Shown here one piece after another: positions 1 to 8,238 of a DNA stretch of 51,650 nt. Source of the DNA: Aquificaceae bacterium (GTDB lineage: Bacteria; Aquificota; Aquificia; Aquificales; Aquificaceae). Position numbers and translations under genes: made by a program. A model generated the notes under the pieces. That model was not told the origin of the DNA. It was given only the letters and a program-made list of their open reading frames with translations, and searched no databases. The stretch covers positions 1-51,650 of the forward strand of contig JAOAIS010000006.1 of the NCBI GenBank assembly GCA_026414575.1, written 5' to 3'. Position 1 is the stretch's first letter. The number at the start of each line of letters is the position of its first letter.

Positions 1-1
1 G

Positions 2-67
2 CATAATCCTCGTGGCATCATGCGAGATAAGCAGGCTCTACGGGGCGTAATGGGTAAAGTCAGCTAA
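2..67 (+). CDS. C-terminal tail of an unidentified protein (partial)
   Basis: An open frame enters from the left edge and ends at a TAA at 65-67, giving 21 residues beginning HNPRGIMRDKQ. I do not recognise the family. With so little sequence the frame could be open by chance; reading the upstream neighbour would settle it. Confidence 0.25.
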   Translation, partial: HNPRGIMRDKQALRGVMGKVS

Positions 68-139
68 ACAGAAAGCGCAATCCATTTTTATTCAAGAGGA
101 CTCTTCAAGTATAATTCCAAAGCCAGAGATTTTTAGGTT

Positions 140-162
140 GCAGACTTTCATCTCAAGTCTGC
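140..162. repeat. Inverted repeat / hairpin
   Basis: GCAGACTT (140-147) and AAGTCTGC (155-162) are perfect 8-bp arms around a 7-nt loop. There is no T-run on either side, so it is not a clear intrinsic terminator. It could be a remnant terminator or a protein-binding site upstream of the next promoter. Confidence 0.4.
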
Positions 163-241
163 CCTACCTTCCGCATGTCCCCTTTTTACCCCCTTTGAGC
201 TTTGGTAATGAGTGTTATATGTTATTGATAAATGATAAAAG

Positions 242-270
242 TCAACACATGGCTGTAAAATAACTATACT
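242..270 (+). promoter_or_regulatory. Sigma-70-type promoter for the GGDEF gene
   Basis: TCAACA at 242-247 (4/6 to TTGACA) and TATACT at 265-270 (5/6 to TATAAT) are separated by 17 bp. This predicts a leader of about 28 nt that carries the Shine-Dalgarno AAAGGAGG just before the ATG at 305. Confidence 0.5.
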
Positions 271-304
271 ATATAGCCTTATTGGATAGCTAAAAGGAGG
301 GATT

Positions 305-2152
305 ATGAAAAAGGCGGTTCTCACAAGGTTTTTGACTGCTGTAGTGGTGGCGTTTTTAGTGGTGCTTACAGCCACTTTATACACCTTCAGGTCCCAGGCT
401 CTGGAAGAATCCAAATGGAGGTCTCACATAATTTCCGAGATCGTCAGAGATACCCTCACCTCCTATATGGTTATGGGGACCATGGATAGGAGGGATGAAT
501 TTTTGAGTAGGATTAGGGAGATTAAGGGCGTGGAGGATATAAGGGTAATAAGGGGCAAAAGCGTAGTAGAGCAGTTTGGTAGTGGTATGAAGCTTGAAGC
601 GCCGAGGGACGAGCTAGAACGCAGGGTCCTCTTAACGGGAAAGGAAGAAGAGTATCTTAGTGAGTCTTTAAAGGCGGTTAAATATAAAATAGTAATACCC
701 TACAAGGCAGTTCCACTGAAGGGCATAGACTGCCTTCAATGCCATAGGGCTGAGCCAGGGGAGACTTTGGGCGCCATTACCCTAACTATGGACCTTTCCC
801 ATGTGAGAGCTGAATCCGCCAAGGTTTTTTCCTTGTTGACCATCATATTCTTGCTTACTATCGGAGGTGTTTCTATATTTTTGAGTCTGTTTGTAAGAAA
901 ACTAAGTGATTTTATAAAAGAGCTTACCTGTGCTATGAAATCTGCCAGCGAGGGCACATTCCAATGTGAAATAAAAGCAGACCCTGGCTATGAGGGAAGC
1001 CTTCTTAAAGAGACGTTGAAACAATCTTTTTCCAGTCTCCATAACACTCTTACTTCCATAGAGGACAAGGTTAGAGCCATGATAGGTTATGGCGTTCTAA
1101 AAACGGGCAACGTGCTCTCTGATACCTCCAAGATAGTGGATGAACTGCTCAACATTTACAAATTCAAAAGGGTTATAGAAAAAGACAGGAGGAAAAAGGA
1201 CGTCTATGAGAGGATAAGGGATGTCCTCGAGAACTATATGAGTCTCGATATGTACTCCCTTTATGAGGTGGAACAGGGTAAAAACAGAATGAAACCTGTT
1301 TTTGTAAAAGGTCTTCAGAGTTGGTGTAACGAAGTTATACTGGAAAACGCAGAAGAATGCAGAGCAAAGAGGACGGGTATGGATGTAGATTCGAGGGAAT
1401 TTCCTTGTGTTTGCCCTAACTTTATAGATGACGAAGCCTGTAGTAATGGGTCAATTCACTATTATTGCATACCCGTCTATGTGGGTGGTTCCGTGGGCAA
1501 TGTTATGCAGGTTGTTTACGAGCCAGAGATGGAGCCCTTCATCAAAATGATAATTCCCTACATAAAGGGCTACTTGAACGAGGCATCTCCCGTGCTTGAA
1601 GCAAGAACCTACATGGACATGCTTAGGGAACAATCCCTGAGGGACCAACTTACAGGCTTGTATAACAGGAGGTTCCTCGAAGAAACCATAGATAAGATTT
1701 CCGCTCAGATTAAAAGGAGGGGGACAGCGCTGGGCATTCTCATGGTGGATGTGGATTATTTTAAGCAAGTAAACGACACCTACGGTCATGACATGGGAGA
1801 TAAGGTTTTGAGAGAGGTGGCCCATATTCTTCTAAAATCGGTGCGTGAAGCGGACATGGTCATAAGGTACGGCGGTGAAGAATTTATGGTGCTTCTGATG
1901 GATGTGCAAAATGGCAAGTCTGAGGAGATTGGTGAGAAGATTAGAGGTGCTGTTGAAAGCCACACCATAGAAGCGCCTGGCGTAGTGCTCAAAAAGACGG
2001 TGAGTGTGGGTGTGGCTGAGTTTCCGATAGATAGCGACAAAATATGGCAATGTATAAAGTTTGCAGATGTTGCCCTTTATAAGGCCAAGGAGATGGGAAG
2101 GAATAGGGTAGTCAGATTCAAACCAGAGTTTTGGATGGAAGAGAGTTATTAG
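305..2152 (+). CDS. Membrane diguanylate cyclase with periplasmic CxxCH (heme c-type) sensor
   Basis: Probably makes cyclic di-GMP in response to a periplasmic redox or ligand signal. Transmembrane helices at about 7-26 and 174-197 enclose a periplasmic domain with C143-L-Q-C146-H147, a covalent heme-binding motif in a setting like other single-heme sensor domains. A cytoplasmic region with six cysteines (341, 352, 368, 370, 379, 388) follows, then a C-terminal GGDEF domain. Its signature is GGEEF (523-527), with an inhibitory-site RxxD (R514, D517), so it should be an active, product-inhibited cyclase. The start is supported by AAAGGAGG. The last 22 bases overlap the longest frame of mutS2. 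The GGDEF call is firm; heme attachment and the role of the Cys cluster are inferred. Confidence 0.9.
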   Translation: MKKAVLTRFLTAVVVAFLVVLTATLYTFRSQALEESKWRSHIISEIVRDTLTSYMVMGTMDRRDEFLSRIREIKGVEDIRVIRGKSVVEQFGSGMKLEAPRDELERRVLLTGKEEEYLSESLKAVKYKIVIPYKAVPLKGIDCLQCHRAEPGETLGAITLTMDLSHVRAESAKVFSLLTIIFLLTIGGVSIFLSLFVRKLSDFIKELTCAMKSASEGTFQCEIKADPGYEGSLLKETLKQSFSSLHNTLTSIEDKVRAMIGYGVLKTGNVLSDTSKIVDELLNIYKFKRVIEKDRRKKDVYERIRDVLENYMSLDMYSLYEVEQGKNRMKPVFVKGLQSWCNEVILENAEECRAKRTGMDVDSREFPCVCPNFIDDEACSNGSIHYYCIPVYVGGSVGNVMQVVYEPEMEPFIKMIIPYIKGYLNEASPVLEARTYMDMLREQSLRDQLTGLYNRRFLEETIDKISAQIKRRGTALGILMVDVDYFKQVNDTYGHDMGDKVLREVAHILLKSVREADMVIRYGGEEFMVLLMDVQNGKSEEIGEKIRGAVESHTIEAPGVVLKKTVSVGVAEFPIDSDKIWQCIKFADVALYKAKEMGRNRVVRFKPEFWMEESY

Positions 2153-4422
2153 AATATTTCCTAATGAGGGAAAGGGACCTTTTGAGGCTTGACTTTTTCC
2201 AAGTTTTAGAAAAGATAAAAACCTATGCCCATTCCAAGGCAACCGAAAGGTTCATAGACCACATAAGACCAATCACCGATAGACAGACTTTGGAGGACGC
2301 CTACAGACTGCTAAGGGATTTTAGTGAAGTTTGCCATGGGCTAAGTATTTACAACTTCGAGGATGCGGAAGAGATAATAAAGAAAACTTCAATAAGAGAC
2401 TATGTTATATCGGTAGAGGACGCACTCACCCTCTTGCAGATAATGAGGCTGATTAGGGAAGTCAGAAGAGTGATAGGCGAGAAGGTTCAGGAGCGCAAGA
2501 GCCTTGCCCAGCTTACGAGGGGCCTTCATCTTTTTAGTTCCCTTGAGAACGCCATAGATTCCGTCGTAGACCCAAGGGGCTTTGTTAGGGACTCAGCCAG
2601 CGAGGAACTTAGGGATATTAGACAGAAGGTAAGGGAGACGGAAAGGGAGGTGTTAAAAAGGCTTGAGACTGTCTTTTCAAGACCAGATGCGGACAGGGTA
2701 TTTTCTGACAGGTTCGTAGCTTACAAAAACGGCAGGTATGTGCTTCCCGTTAAAACTTCGGAAGTGAAAAAGATAATAGGTGTCGTGCATGGCACTTCTT
2801 CTTCTGGTTTTACCACCTATGTAGAACCTCAGAGTGTTATAGAGCTTAACAACAGACTTGCCACACTTAAGGATGAGGAGGAAGAGGAGGTAAGAAGAAT
2901 CCTCAGGAAACTATCCTCTTTGGTTGGCGAGCAGAGCCAGAGACTTCTTGAAGCTTTCTGGACTCTTGTAAAAGTGGACTTTCTTGTTGCCCTTGTGAGG
3001 TTCTCACGGGATTGCAACTGCACGCTTCCCGAAATAGGAGAGTATGTGGAACTCATAGGTGTCAAGCATCCCCTTTTGCTGTTCTTAAAGGAAGAGACGG
3101 TGCCAGTGGACATAGTTATGAAGGAAAGCAGGGGGCTTTTGCTCACTGGTCCAAACACGGGGGGCAAGACGGTGGCCCTCAAGACCCTTGGTTTGTGTAG
3201 CCTTCTTGCCCAGTCGGGCATTCCTATACCCGCGGAAAGGGCCACCATACCAATCTTTGAAAGGGTTTTTGTTGACATAGGGGATGAGCAAAGCATAGAA
3301 CAAAGCCTTTCTACCTTCTCTTCCCACATGACTAATGTGGCTGAATTTCTTCAGCTTGTGGATGATAAGACCCTTGTGCTGCTTGACGAGCTTGGGGCTG
3401 GTACTGACCCAGTAGAGGGTTCAGCCCTTGGCATAGCCCTGCTTGAATACCTTAAGGAGAGGAAGGCTTTTGTCTTTGCCACCACCCACCACACGCCCAT
3501 AAAGGTATACGCCCTGAGCTCTGATTACTACAAGCCCGCGAGCACTCTCTTTGACAGAGAGAGTTTAAAGCCTTTGTATAGAATACTCTACAATTCGGTT
3601 GGCGAAAGCATGGCTCTCCTTGTGGCACAGAGATGCGGAGTACCGCAAGAGGTTTTGTCAAGGGCCAGGGAAGCCCTCCCACCCGGCTTTGAGGAATACT
3701 TCTCCGCAAGGGAAGCTCTCGAAGGATACATAAAGGAGTATAAGGAAAAGTTGAAGGAGCTCGAAGAGGAAAGGAGAAGACTCGAAAGCACGATACTGGA
3801 GCAAGAGAGAAGAAAGGAGGAGCTCGAAAGAATGAAAAAGGAGGAGATTAGAAGGGTTGTGGAAGAAATAAGAGACAGATTTGAGGAGTTTCTCCTTGAG
3901 GTAGAAAAACAAACAAGAAGCTTAAAGGAAAGGCAAAGGATAAGGGAAATCTTCAGAGAGAGGGTAGAAAGCTTATACAGGTTTGAGGAGGAAGGCTTAC
4001 TGCAGGTAGGTGACTGGGTTGAGTTTTTGGGTTCAAGGGGTAAAGTGCTTGAGATAAAGGAAGGAAGAGCAAATGTGCTTTTTGGTAGCGTCAAGGCATG
4101 GGTCAAGGCTTCAGAGTTGAAAAAGATTGAACCACCAGAAGAGCGCCCTCCAGAAAGGGTCTTTGAGTTCAGGAAGACCACTTCTTCGGAGATTAACCTG
4201 ACAGGTTTTACGGTGGACGAAGCCCTAACCAAGCTGGAGCTTTACCTTCAGGAGGCTAATAGTATGGGCTTTAAGGCGGTAAAGGTTATCCATGGATACG
4301 GAACGCTAAAGAAAGCCGTTCAGGATTTCCTTTCCTCTTCGCCCCTTGTGGTTTTCCACAGGGAAGGATATCCAAGAGAAGGAGGTGCGGGGACCTCCCT
4401 CGTTTACTTAAAGAGAGATTAA
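2131..4422 (+). CDS. mutS2: MutS2-family ATPase
   Basis: MutS2 proteins bind branched DNA or collided ribosomes; they do not act in mismatch repair proper. The protein has a helical core/clamp region, Walker A GPNTGGKT (340-347), Walker B with D419-E420 followed by LGAGTDP, and a long charged coiled coil (about 520-610). It ends in a Smr-like domain. The Smr signatures are weak: NLTG replaces LDLRG, and HGYGTLK lacks the second glycine of HGxGxG. At 763 aa it has normal family length. An ATG at 2164 (residue 12) gives the more usual start MRERDLLRLDFF and removes the overlap with the upstream gene; neither start has a clear Shine-Dalgarno. It is convergent with sqr, sharing four bases. Confidence 0.93.
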   Translation: MDGRELLEYFLMRERDLLRLDFFQVLEKIKTYAHSKATERFIDHIRPITDRQTLEDAYRLLRDFSEVCHGLSIYNFEDAEEIIKKTSIRDYVISVEDALTLLQIMRLIREVRRVIGEKVQERKSLAQLTRGLHLFSSLENAIDSVVDPRGFVRDSASEELRDIRQKVRETEREVLKRLETVFSRPDADRVFSDRFVAYKNGRYVLPVKTSEVKKIIGVVHGTSSSGFTTYVEPQSVIELNNRLATLKDEEEEEVRRILRKLSSLVGEQSQRLLEAFWTLVKVDFLVALVRFSRDCNCTLPEIGEYVELIGVKHPLLLFLKEETVPVDIVMKESRGLLLTGPNTGGKTVALKTLGLCSLLAQSGIPIPAERATIPIFERVFVDIGDEQSIEQSLSTFSSHMTNVAEFLQLVDDKTLVLLDELGAGTDPVEGSALGIALLEYLKERKAFVFATTHHTPIKVYALSSDYYKPASTLFDRESLKPLYRILYNSVGESMALLVAQRCGVPQEVLSRAREALPPGFEEYFSAREALEGYIKEYKEKLKELEEERRRLESTILEQERRKEELERMKKEEIRRVVEEIRDRFEEFLLEVEKQTRSLKERQRIREIFRERVESLYRFEEEGLLQVGDWVEFLGSRGKVLEIKEGRANVLFGSVKAWVKASELKKIEPPEERPPERVFEFRKTTSSEINLTGFTVDEALTKLELYLQEANSMGFKAVKVIHGYGTLKKAVQDFLSSSPLVVFHREGYPREGGAGTSLVYLKRD

Positions 4423-5711
4423 CAGGGAGATCCGGGTGTGCCAGAACAATCTGAACATAGGCTTATGGGATGGACCTTTAGAAGGAGCTCTAATCCCTTT
4501 TCTTCAAACCATGGTGTCATGTCTCCATGTTTTACCTTCCATAGGAAATACTTTTCAAAGGCGGATTTTATGTAATGCATGAGCATGCCCTTTTTGTAGA
4601 GCACATTCGACCTTGGAGGCAAGACTGGGTCTGCAAAGAAGGCCATGGCATCACCGCCCATATCGGCTATGCATATGGCGGATAGGGATGGTACATACCT
4701 GTCTGGGTTGTTTCTTGCGTCGTTTACTATGTTATGGGCAACTGCAAGGGCCATCTGTTCTATCATCATACCTGTTTTTGGCGCTCCCGTCGGTATGGGC
4801 GTTTGCTCTACCGGTGGAATGGCGGTAACCACGCCCACACCAAAGATATTTTTGTAGGTTGGGTTCTGGAAACACTTGTTTACGACCACCATCTTGTTGG
4901 TGGGGTTTGCCACCTTTTCACCGGCGGATTGCACCACTTCTGGTCCCATAAACCTGGGCATTAGCATGGATAACTTGGCATGCGCTTCGTAGGTATGGCC
5001 TTCCATGTCTTCGTAAATAACCTTGCCGGGCTCAACCTTCGTGATTTTTACATTGGTTACCCATCTTATGCTTCTTTCCGCCATGAGGTCTTCCATGAGC
5101 CTCCTTGATGGACCAACACCGCCAAGTCCCATGTGTCCCACATAGGGTTCTGAGGTTATGTAAGCTATGGGCACTTTGTGTCTTATGCCCCTCTTTTTAA
5201 GCTCATGGTGGAGCATGAAGGCAAATTCATAGGCTGGACCGAAACAGCTAACGCCCGGTATGGCACCAACCACCACAGGTCCGGGGTTTTTGTAAAACTC
5301 TTCCAGTTTTTTGTTTAACTCGATGGCATGTTCTGCGGTGCATATGGAAGCAGAGTATTTTTCTTGACCTTCTGCGCCAAAAACCAGCTTGGGGCCTGTG
5401 GCTATAACAAGGTAGTCGTATTCCAGAGTTTTACCACCCTTGGTCTTTATCCTGTTACCTTCTGGGTCTATGCTCTCTCCGTCTTCGTTCACAAAGTCAA
5501 TACCGTGCCTAGGTAGTAGGCCTGTAAGGGGCAGGCTTATGTCTTCAAACCTTCTCCAACCAAGGGCAAGGTGGGGGTAGGAGGGTGTAAAGCCAAAGTA
5601 GGGTCTTCCTGAAACTATGGTAACCCTGAAGTCTTTGCTTAGTTTTTTCAAATTGTATGCGGTGGCTAAGCCCCCTATACCACCACCCAAGATGACCACA
5701 TGTTTTTTCAT
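4419..5711 (-). CDS. sqr: Sulfide:quinone oxidoreductase
   Basis: A flavoprotein, peripheral on the membrane, that oxidises sulfide to polysulfide/sulfur and reduces quinone. The Rossmann motif GGGIGG is near residue 9. The three redox or FAD-linked cysteines occur at C124, C156 and C347, matching the numbering I recall for the Aquifex aeolicus type I enzyme. The second half has typical SQR features and the C-terminus carries amphipathic segments plus a CSDC pair. Length (430 aa) is normal. The start is supported by AGGAGGT seven to eight bases upstream. The gene diverges from petABC, which would reoxidise the quinol formed. A palindrome in the promoter suggests regulation. Confidence 0.95.
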   Translation of the reverse strand: MKKHVVILGGGIGGLATAYNLKKLSKDFRVTIVSGRPYFGFTPSYPHLALGWRRFEDISLPLTGLLPRHGIDFVNEDGESIDPEGNRIKTKGGKTLEYDYLVIATGPKLVFGAEGQEKYSASICTAEHAIELNKKLEEFYKNPGPVVVGAIPGVSCFGPAYEFAFMLHHELKKRGIRHKVPIAYITSEPYVGHMGLGGVGPSRRLMEDLMAERSIRWVTNVKITKVEPGKVIYEDMEGHTYEAHAKLSMLMPRFMGPEVVQSAGEKVANPTNKMVVVNKCFQNPTYKNIFGVGVVTAIPPVEQTPIPTGAPKTGMMIEQMALAVAHNIVNDARNNPDRYVPSLSAICIADMGGDAMAFFADPVLPPRSNVLYKKGMLMHYIKSAFEKYFLWKVKHGDMTPWFEEKGLELLLKVHPISLCSDCSGTPGSPC

Positions 5712-5732
5712 ATCGGACCTCCTTTCTGACTT

Positions 5733-5761
5733 AGTATAACTTATAATTATATAAGTTTCAG
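5733..5761 (-). promoter_or_regulatory. sqr promoter with operator-like palindrome
   Basis: On the minus strand, CTGAAA (5756-5761, 4/6) and TATACT (5733-5738, 5/6) are 17 bp apart. The perfect inverted repeat AACTTATA-ATTA-TATAAGTT (5738-5757) fills the spacer. A dimeric regulator bound there would control polymerase access. The regulator is not in this window. Confidence 0.5.
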
Positions 5762-5822
5762 CTTATAGTAGCTGGGCGGTGTTTTCATGATAGTAGAATG
5801 GATTGGCATACATATTCAGTTA

Positions 5823-5828
5823 TATAAT
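5823..5828 (+). promoter_or_regulatory. Putative -10 box for petABC
   Basis: A perfect TATAAT lies 37 bases before the petA ATG. The nearest -35-like sequence, TTGGCA at 5803-5808, leaves only 14 bp of spacer, so it may be an activator-dependent promoter or the -35 may be elsewhere. Confidence 0.35.
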
Positions 5829-5865
5829 TAAAATGTTATGAACTTTGTCAGGAGGTAATAAAGTC

Positions 5866-6384
5866 ATGGAGACTTCAAGAAGAAACCTCATGAGCCTTGC
5901 GGTTGGCGGTCTTGGCGCTGTTGGGGTTTTGGGAGTGCTTTATCCTATCGTCAAAACTCTTGCTCCCAGCGCTTCTTCTTTGGCAGGTGCTTTGGTAGAA
6001 GTGGATACCAACTCTATCCCGGAGGGGCAGATTAGGGTGGTATCTTGGAAGGGGAAGCCTGTGTTTGTAATAAAGCTTCCTCAGAATTTTCAGTGGTCTG
6101 GCAAAGTAAAGGAGGATAAAAATTCTAAGTTACTCCAAGGACAGAACACTTTTGCCCTTATAGCGGTATGCACCCATCTTGGTTGTGTTCCTCTGTGGAA
6201 ACCCCAGGGCGAGGCGGAGTTTAACTACCCGGTTTTTCACTGCCCCTGTCATGGTGGTTTCTACTCACCCTGGGGTGATAATGTTGCAGGTCCTCCCCCA
6301 AGACCCTTATACATTCCTCCACAAACTATCAAGGATGGAAAGCTGGTCATAGGCGAGTCAGGCTTTATAAAGGAACTAACTTAA
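5866..6384 (+). CDS. petA: Rieske iron-sulfur protein of the cytochrome bc1 complex
   Basis: Carries electrons from quinol to cytochrome c1. It has an N-terminal Tat-type signal anchor (SRRNLM, then a hydrophobic helix at about 12-32). The Rieske cluster motifs are C102-T-H104-L-G-C107 and C126-P-C128-H129: C102/H104/C126/H129 are ligands and C107-C128 the disulfide. The frame is open back to a TTG at 5845, but the AGGAGGT at 5850-5856 sits correctly for the ATG at 5866, giving 172 aa. First gene of petABC. Confidence 0.95.
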   Translation: METSRRNLMSLAVGGLGAVGVLGVLYPIVKTLAPSASSLAGALVEVDTNSIPEGQIRVVSWKGKPVFVIKLPQNFQWSGKVKEDKNSKLLQGQNTFALIAVCTHLGCVPLWKPQGEAEFNYPVFHCPCHGGFYSPWGDNVAGPPPRPLYIPPQTIKDGKLVIGESGFIKELT

Positions 6385-6397
6385 GGAGGTGGTGGCA

Positions 6398-7609
6398 ATG
6401 CTTGGAAGGATAGGAAAATGGATTGACGAGAGAGCCCACCTGTCCGAATTGTGGCAGTCCCAGATGGTAGATTACAGGGTTCCAAAAAATCTTACCTTTC
6501 CCTATGCCTTTGGCATCATGGCCATGGTGGCCTTCGCTATTCAGGTAATATCTGGCATATTTTTGACCATGTACTATCAACCAGATGTTTACAAGGCCTT
6601 TGATAGCGCCAACTATACCATAATGAAGGAAGTACCCTTCATGTGGCTTATAAGGAATGTGCACGCTGCTGGTGCCAACTTCTTTTTGGCAGTCGTGTAT
6701 CTTCACATATTCACCGGCATATACTATAACGCCTACAAAAAGCCAAGAGAGCTGACTTGGATAGTGGGATGGCTCATATATTTTGTTTTGCTTACTACCG
6801 CCCTGACGGGATACCTTCTGCCCTGGGGCCAGCTTTCCTATTGGGGTATGGTGGTGACCGCAGAAATTCCGACCTCTATAGACTCTGCTCCCATAATAGG
6901 TAAGCTAAAAATAGGTGAAACAATCTCCATATGGATGAAGGGTGGTTATGAGATTGGGCAGATAACCCTTGGAAGGTTCTTCGGTCTTCATATATGGCTT
7001 TTGCCCCTTATACTCCTTTTGCTTGTGGCTTTGCACCTCTACCTTGTGCGTGCCGCTGGCATATCAAACCCGGAGGGGAGGGAAATCGACAAGAAAAAGG
7101 AGGGCGTTCCTTTCCACCCATACATGACCCTCAAGGAAGGGGCATACTTAATGGGTTATCTTGCGGTGTTTTTCTTCTTCGTGTTTTTCTACATGCATCA
7201 CTTCCTACCACCAGACAACTATGACCCAGCTGATCCCTTCAAGACGCCGGCTCATATAGCCCCCGAGTGGTATTTGCTTGCTTACTATACCATATTCAGG
7301 TCTATACCTGACAAGTTTCTTGGTTTTGTCGCCTTCAACCTTTCACTACTTTTACTACTTTTGCTACCTTTCCTTGACTTTTCTCCCCTCAGGAGCGCCA
7401 GAAACAGGCCTCTTTTCTTCATAATGTTTGTTGTTTTGGTAATCTCTTCCATTGCCCTCACCATACTTGGCACCATGCCTCCCACACCGACCAACGCCAT
7501 GCTTGGTCTTGTGTTCACTGCGGGACTTTTTGCTTTCTTCATTTCTCTGCCATTAATATCCATCATAGAGTGGGGTTGGTTCAAAGCCAGAGGAGGTGAA
7601 AAGCCATGA
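6398..7609 (+). CDS. petB: Cytochrome b of the bc1 complex
   Basis: Membrane core of the quinol:cytochrome c oxidoreductase, with about eight helices. Both heme-binding histidine pairs are visible: H-x13-H in the second helix and H-x14-H in the fourth (GLHIWLL to ALHLYLV). The 14-residue spacing is typical of b6-type proteins, not mitochondrial-type cytochrome b. The Qo-site PEWY motif is present in the C-terminal half, and both halves are in one 403-aa chain. The ATG at 6398 is seven bases after AGGAGGT (6384-6390); the GTG at 6389 would overlap that site and is rejected. The stop overlaps petC by four bases. Confidence 0.95.
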   Translation: MLGRIGKWIDERAHLSELWQSQMVDYRVPKNLTFPYAFGIMAMVAFAIQVISGIFLTMYYQPDVYKAFDSANYTIMKEVPFMWLIRNVHAAGANFFLAVVYLHIFTGIYYNAYKKPRELTWIVGWLIYFVLLTTALTGYLLPWGQLSYWGMVVTAEIPTSIDSAPIIGKLKIGETISIWMKGGYEIGQITLGRFFGLHIWLLPLILLLLVALHLYLVRAAGISNPEGREIDKKKEGVPFHPYMTLKEGAYLMGYLAVFFFFVFFYMHHFLPPDNYDPADPFKTPAHIAPEWYLLAYYTIFRSIPDKFLGFVAFNLSLLLLLLLPFLDFSPLRSARNRPLFFIMFVVLVISSIALTILGTMPPTPTNAMLGLVFTAGLFAFFISLPLISIIEWGWFKARGGEKP

Positions 7610-8238
7610 TTAAGACTATTTTCTTTACCGCCATAACAATCGGCTTTTTCTACATAATATGGATAAACAACATATTTGCACACCGCGAGCGATACGAAAT
7701 GCCTAACCAATATGCCAAGATAGCGGAAGATGTAAAAAGCTATGCCAAGGAGGGTAAACAGCTTTTTGAACAGAACTGCCAGGCTTGCCATTCCGTAAGG
7801 TACGACGGAGTTTACATAAGCTCCGTGCAGGCAAATCCCAAGCTCAAGACCCTTCAAGAGAAGTACGGTGTCAAGCTTCCAAGGGATGTTTATGAGGCGG
7901 TGTTTCACGAAGACCTTATGGCTTTAAAGGAGTCTTTCGGGAAAGTTCCTCCAGACCTCTCCACCATCTATCTGGTCAAGGGCAAGGAATACCTTTTTAA
8001 CTTTACCCTTGAGCCTCAGAAGGTTTTGCCTGGCACCTCTATGCCTGCGGTCATGGCAGGAAGGCCGGAGGAAACTGCAAAAATCATCGCTTACCTCAAG
8101 TCTGTAGCAGAGCCAAGCCCTGAAGAAAAGAACAAAAGGTTTCTTATGGGTGTAGGCACTATAGCTTACCTGATAGTTATGGGCGTTCTTCTGTGGCTCT
8201 TGAGGACCAGAATTCTCAAGAGTATGGGGCTCCACTGA
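7606..8238 (+). CDS. petC: Cytochrome c1
   Basis: Heme c subunit passing electrons from the Rieske protein to a soluble cytochrome c or oxidase. The N-terminal hydrophobic helix (about 2-22) acts as a signal anchor; the heme motif is C58-Q-A-C61-H62. A PGTSMPAVM segment is a plausible source of the axial methionine, and a C-terminal helix (about 183-203) anchors the protein. The ATG overlaps the petB stop (ATGA), indicating translational coupling. Its 3' end overlaps the convergent glycosylase gene by 23 bp. Confidence 0.93.
   Translation: MIKTIFFTAITIGFFYIIWINNIFAHRERYEMPNQYAKIAEDVKSYAKEGKQLFEQNCQACHSVRYDGVYISSVQANPKLKTLQEKYGVKLPRDVYEAVFHEDLMALKESFGKVPPDLSTIYLVKGKEYLFNFTLEPQKVLPGTSMPAVMAGRPEETAKIIAYLKSVAEPSPEEKNKRFLMGVGTIAYLIVMGVLLWLLRTRILKSMGLH

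Larger units (their letters stand above)
68..304. other. Intergenic region upstream of the diguanylate cyclase
   Basis: These 237 bases hold no credible coding frame. I see an 8-bp hairpin (140-162), an isolated TATAAT at 110-115 with no good -35 partner, and near the right end the probable promoter (242-270) and Shine-Dalgarno of the next gene. Confidence 0.5.

Noticed and set aside
3588-4232. Minus-strand frame of 214 codons inside mutS2
   Set aside because: Ser/Leu-rich antisense of the Glu/Arg/Lys coiled coil; a typical shadow.
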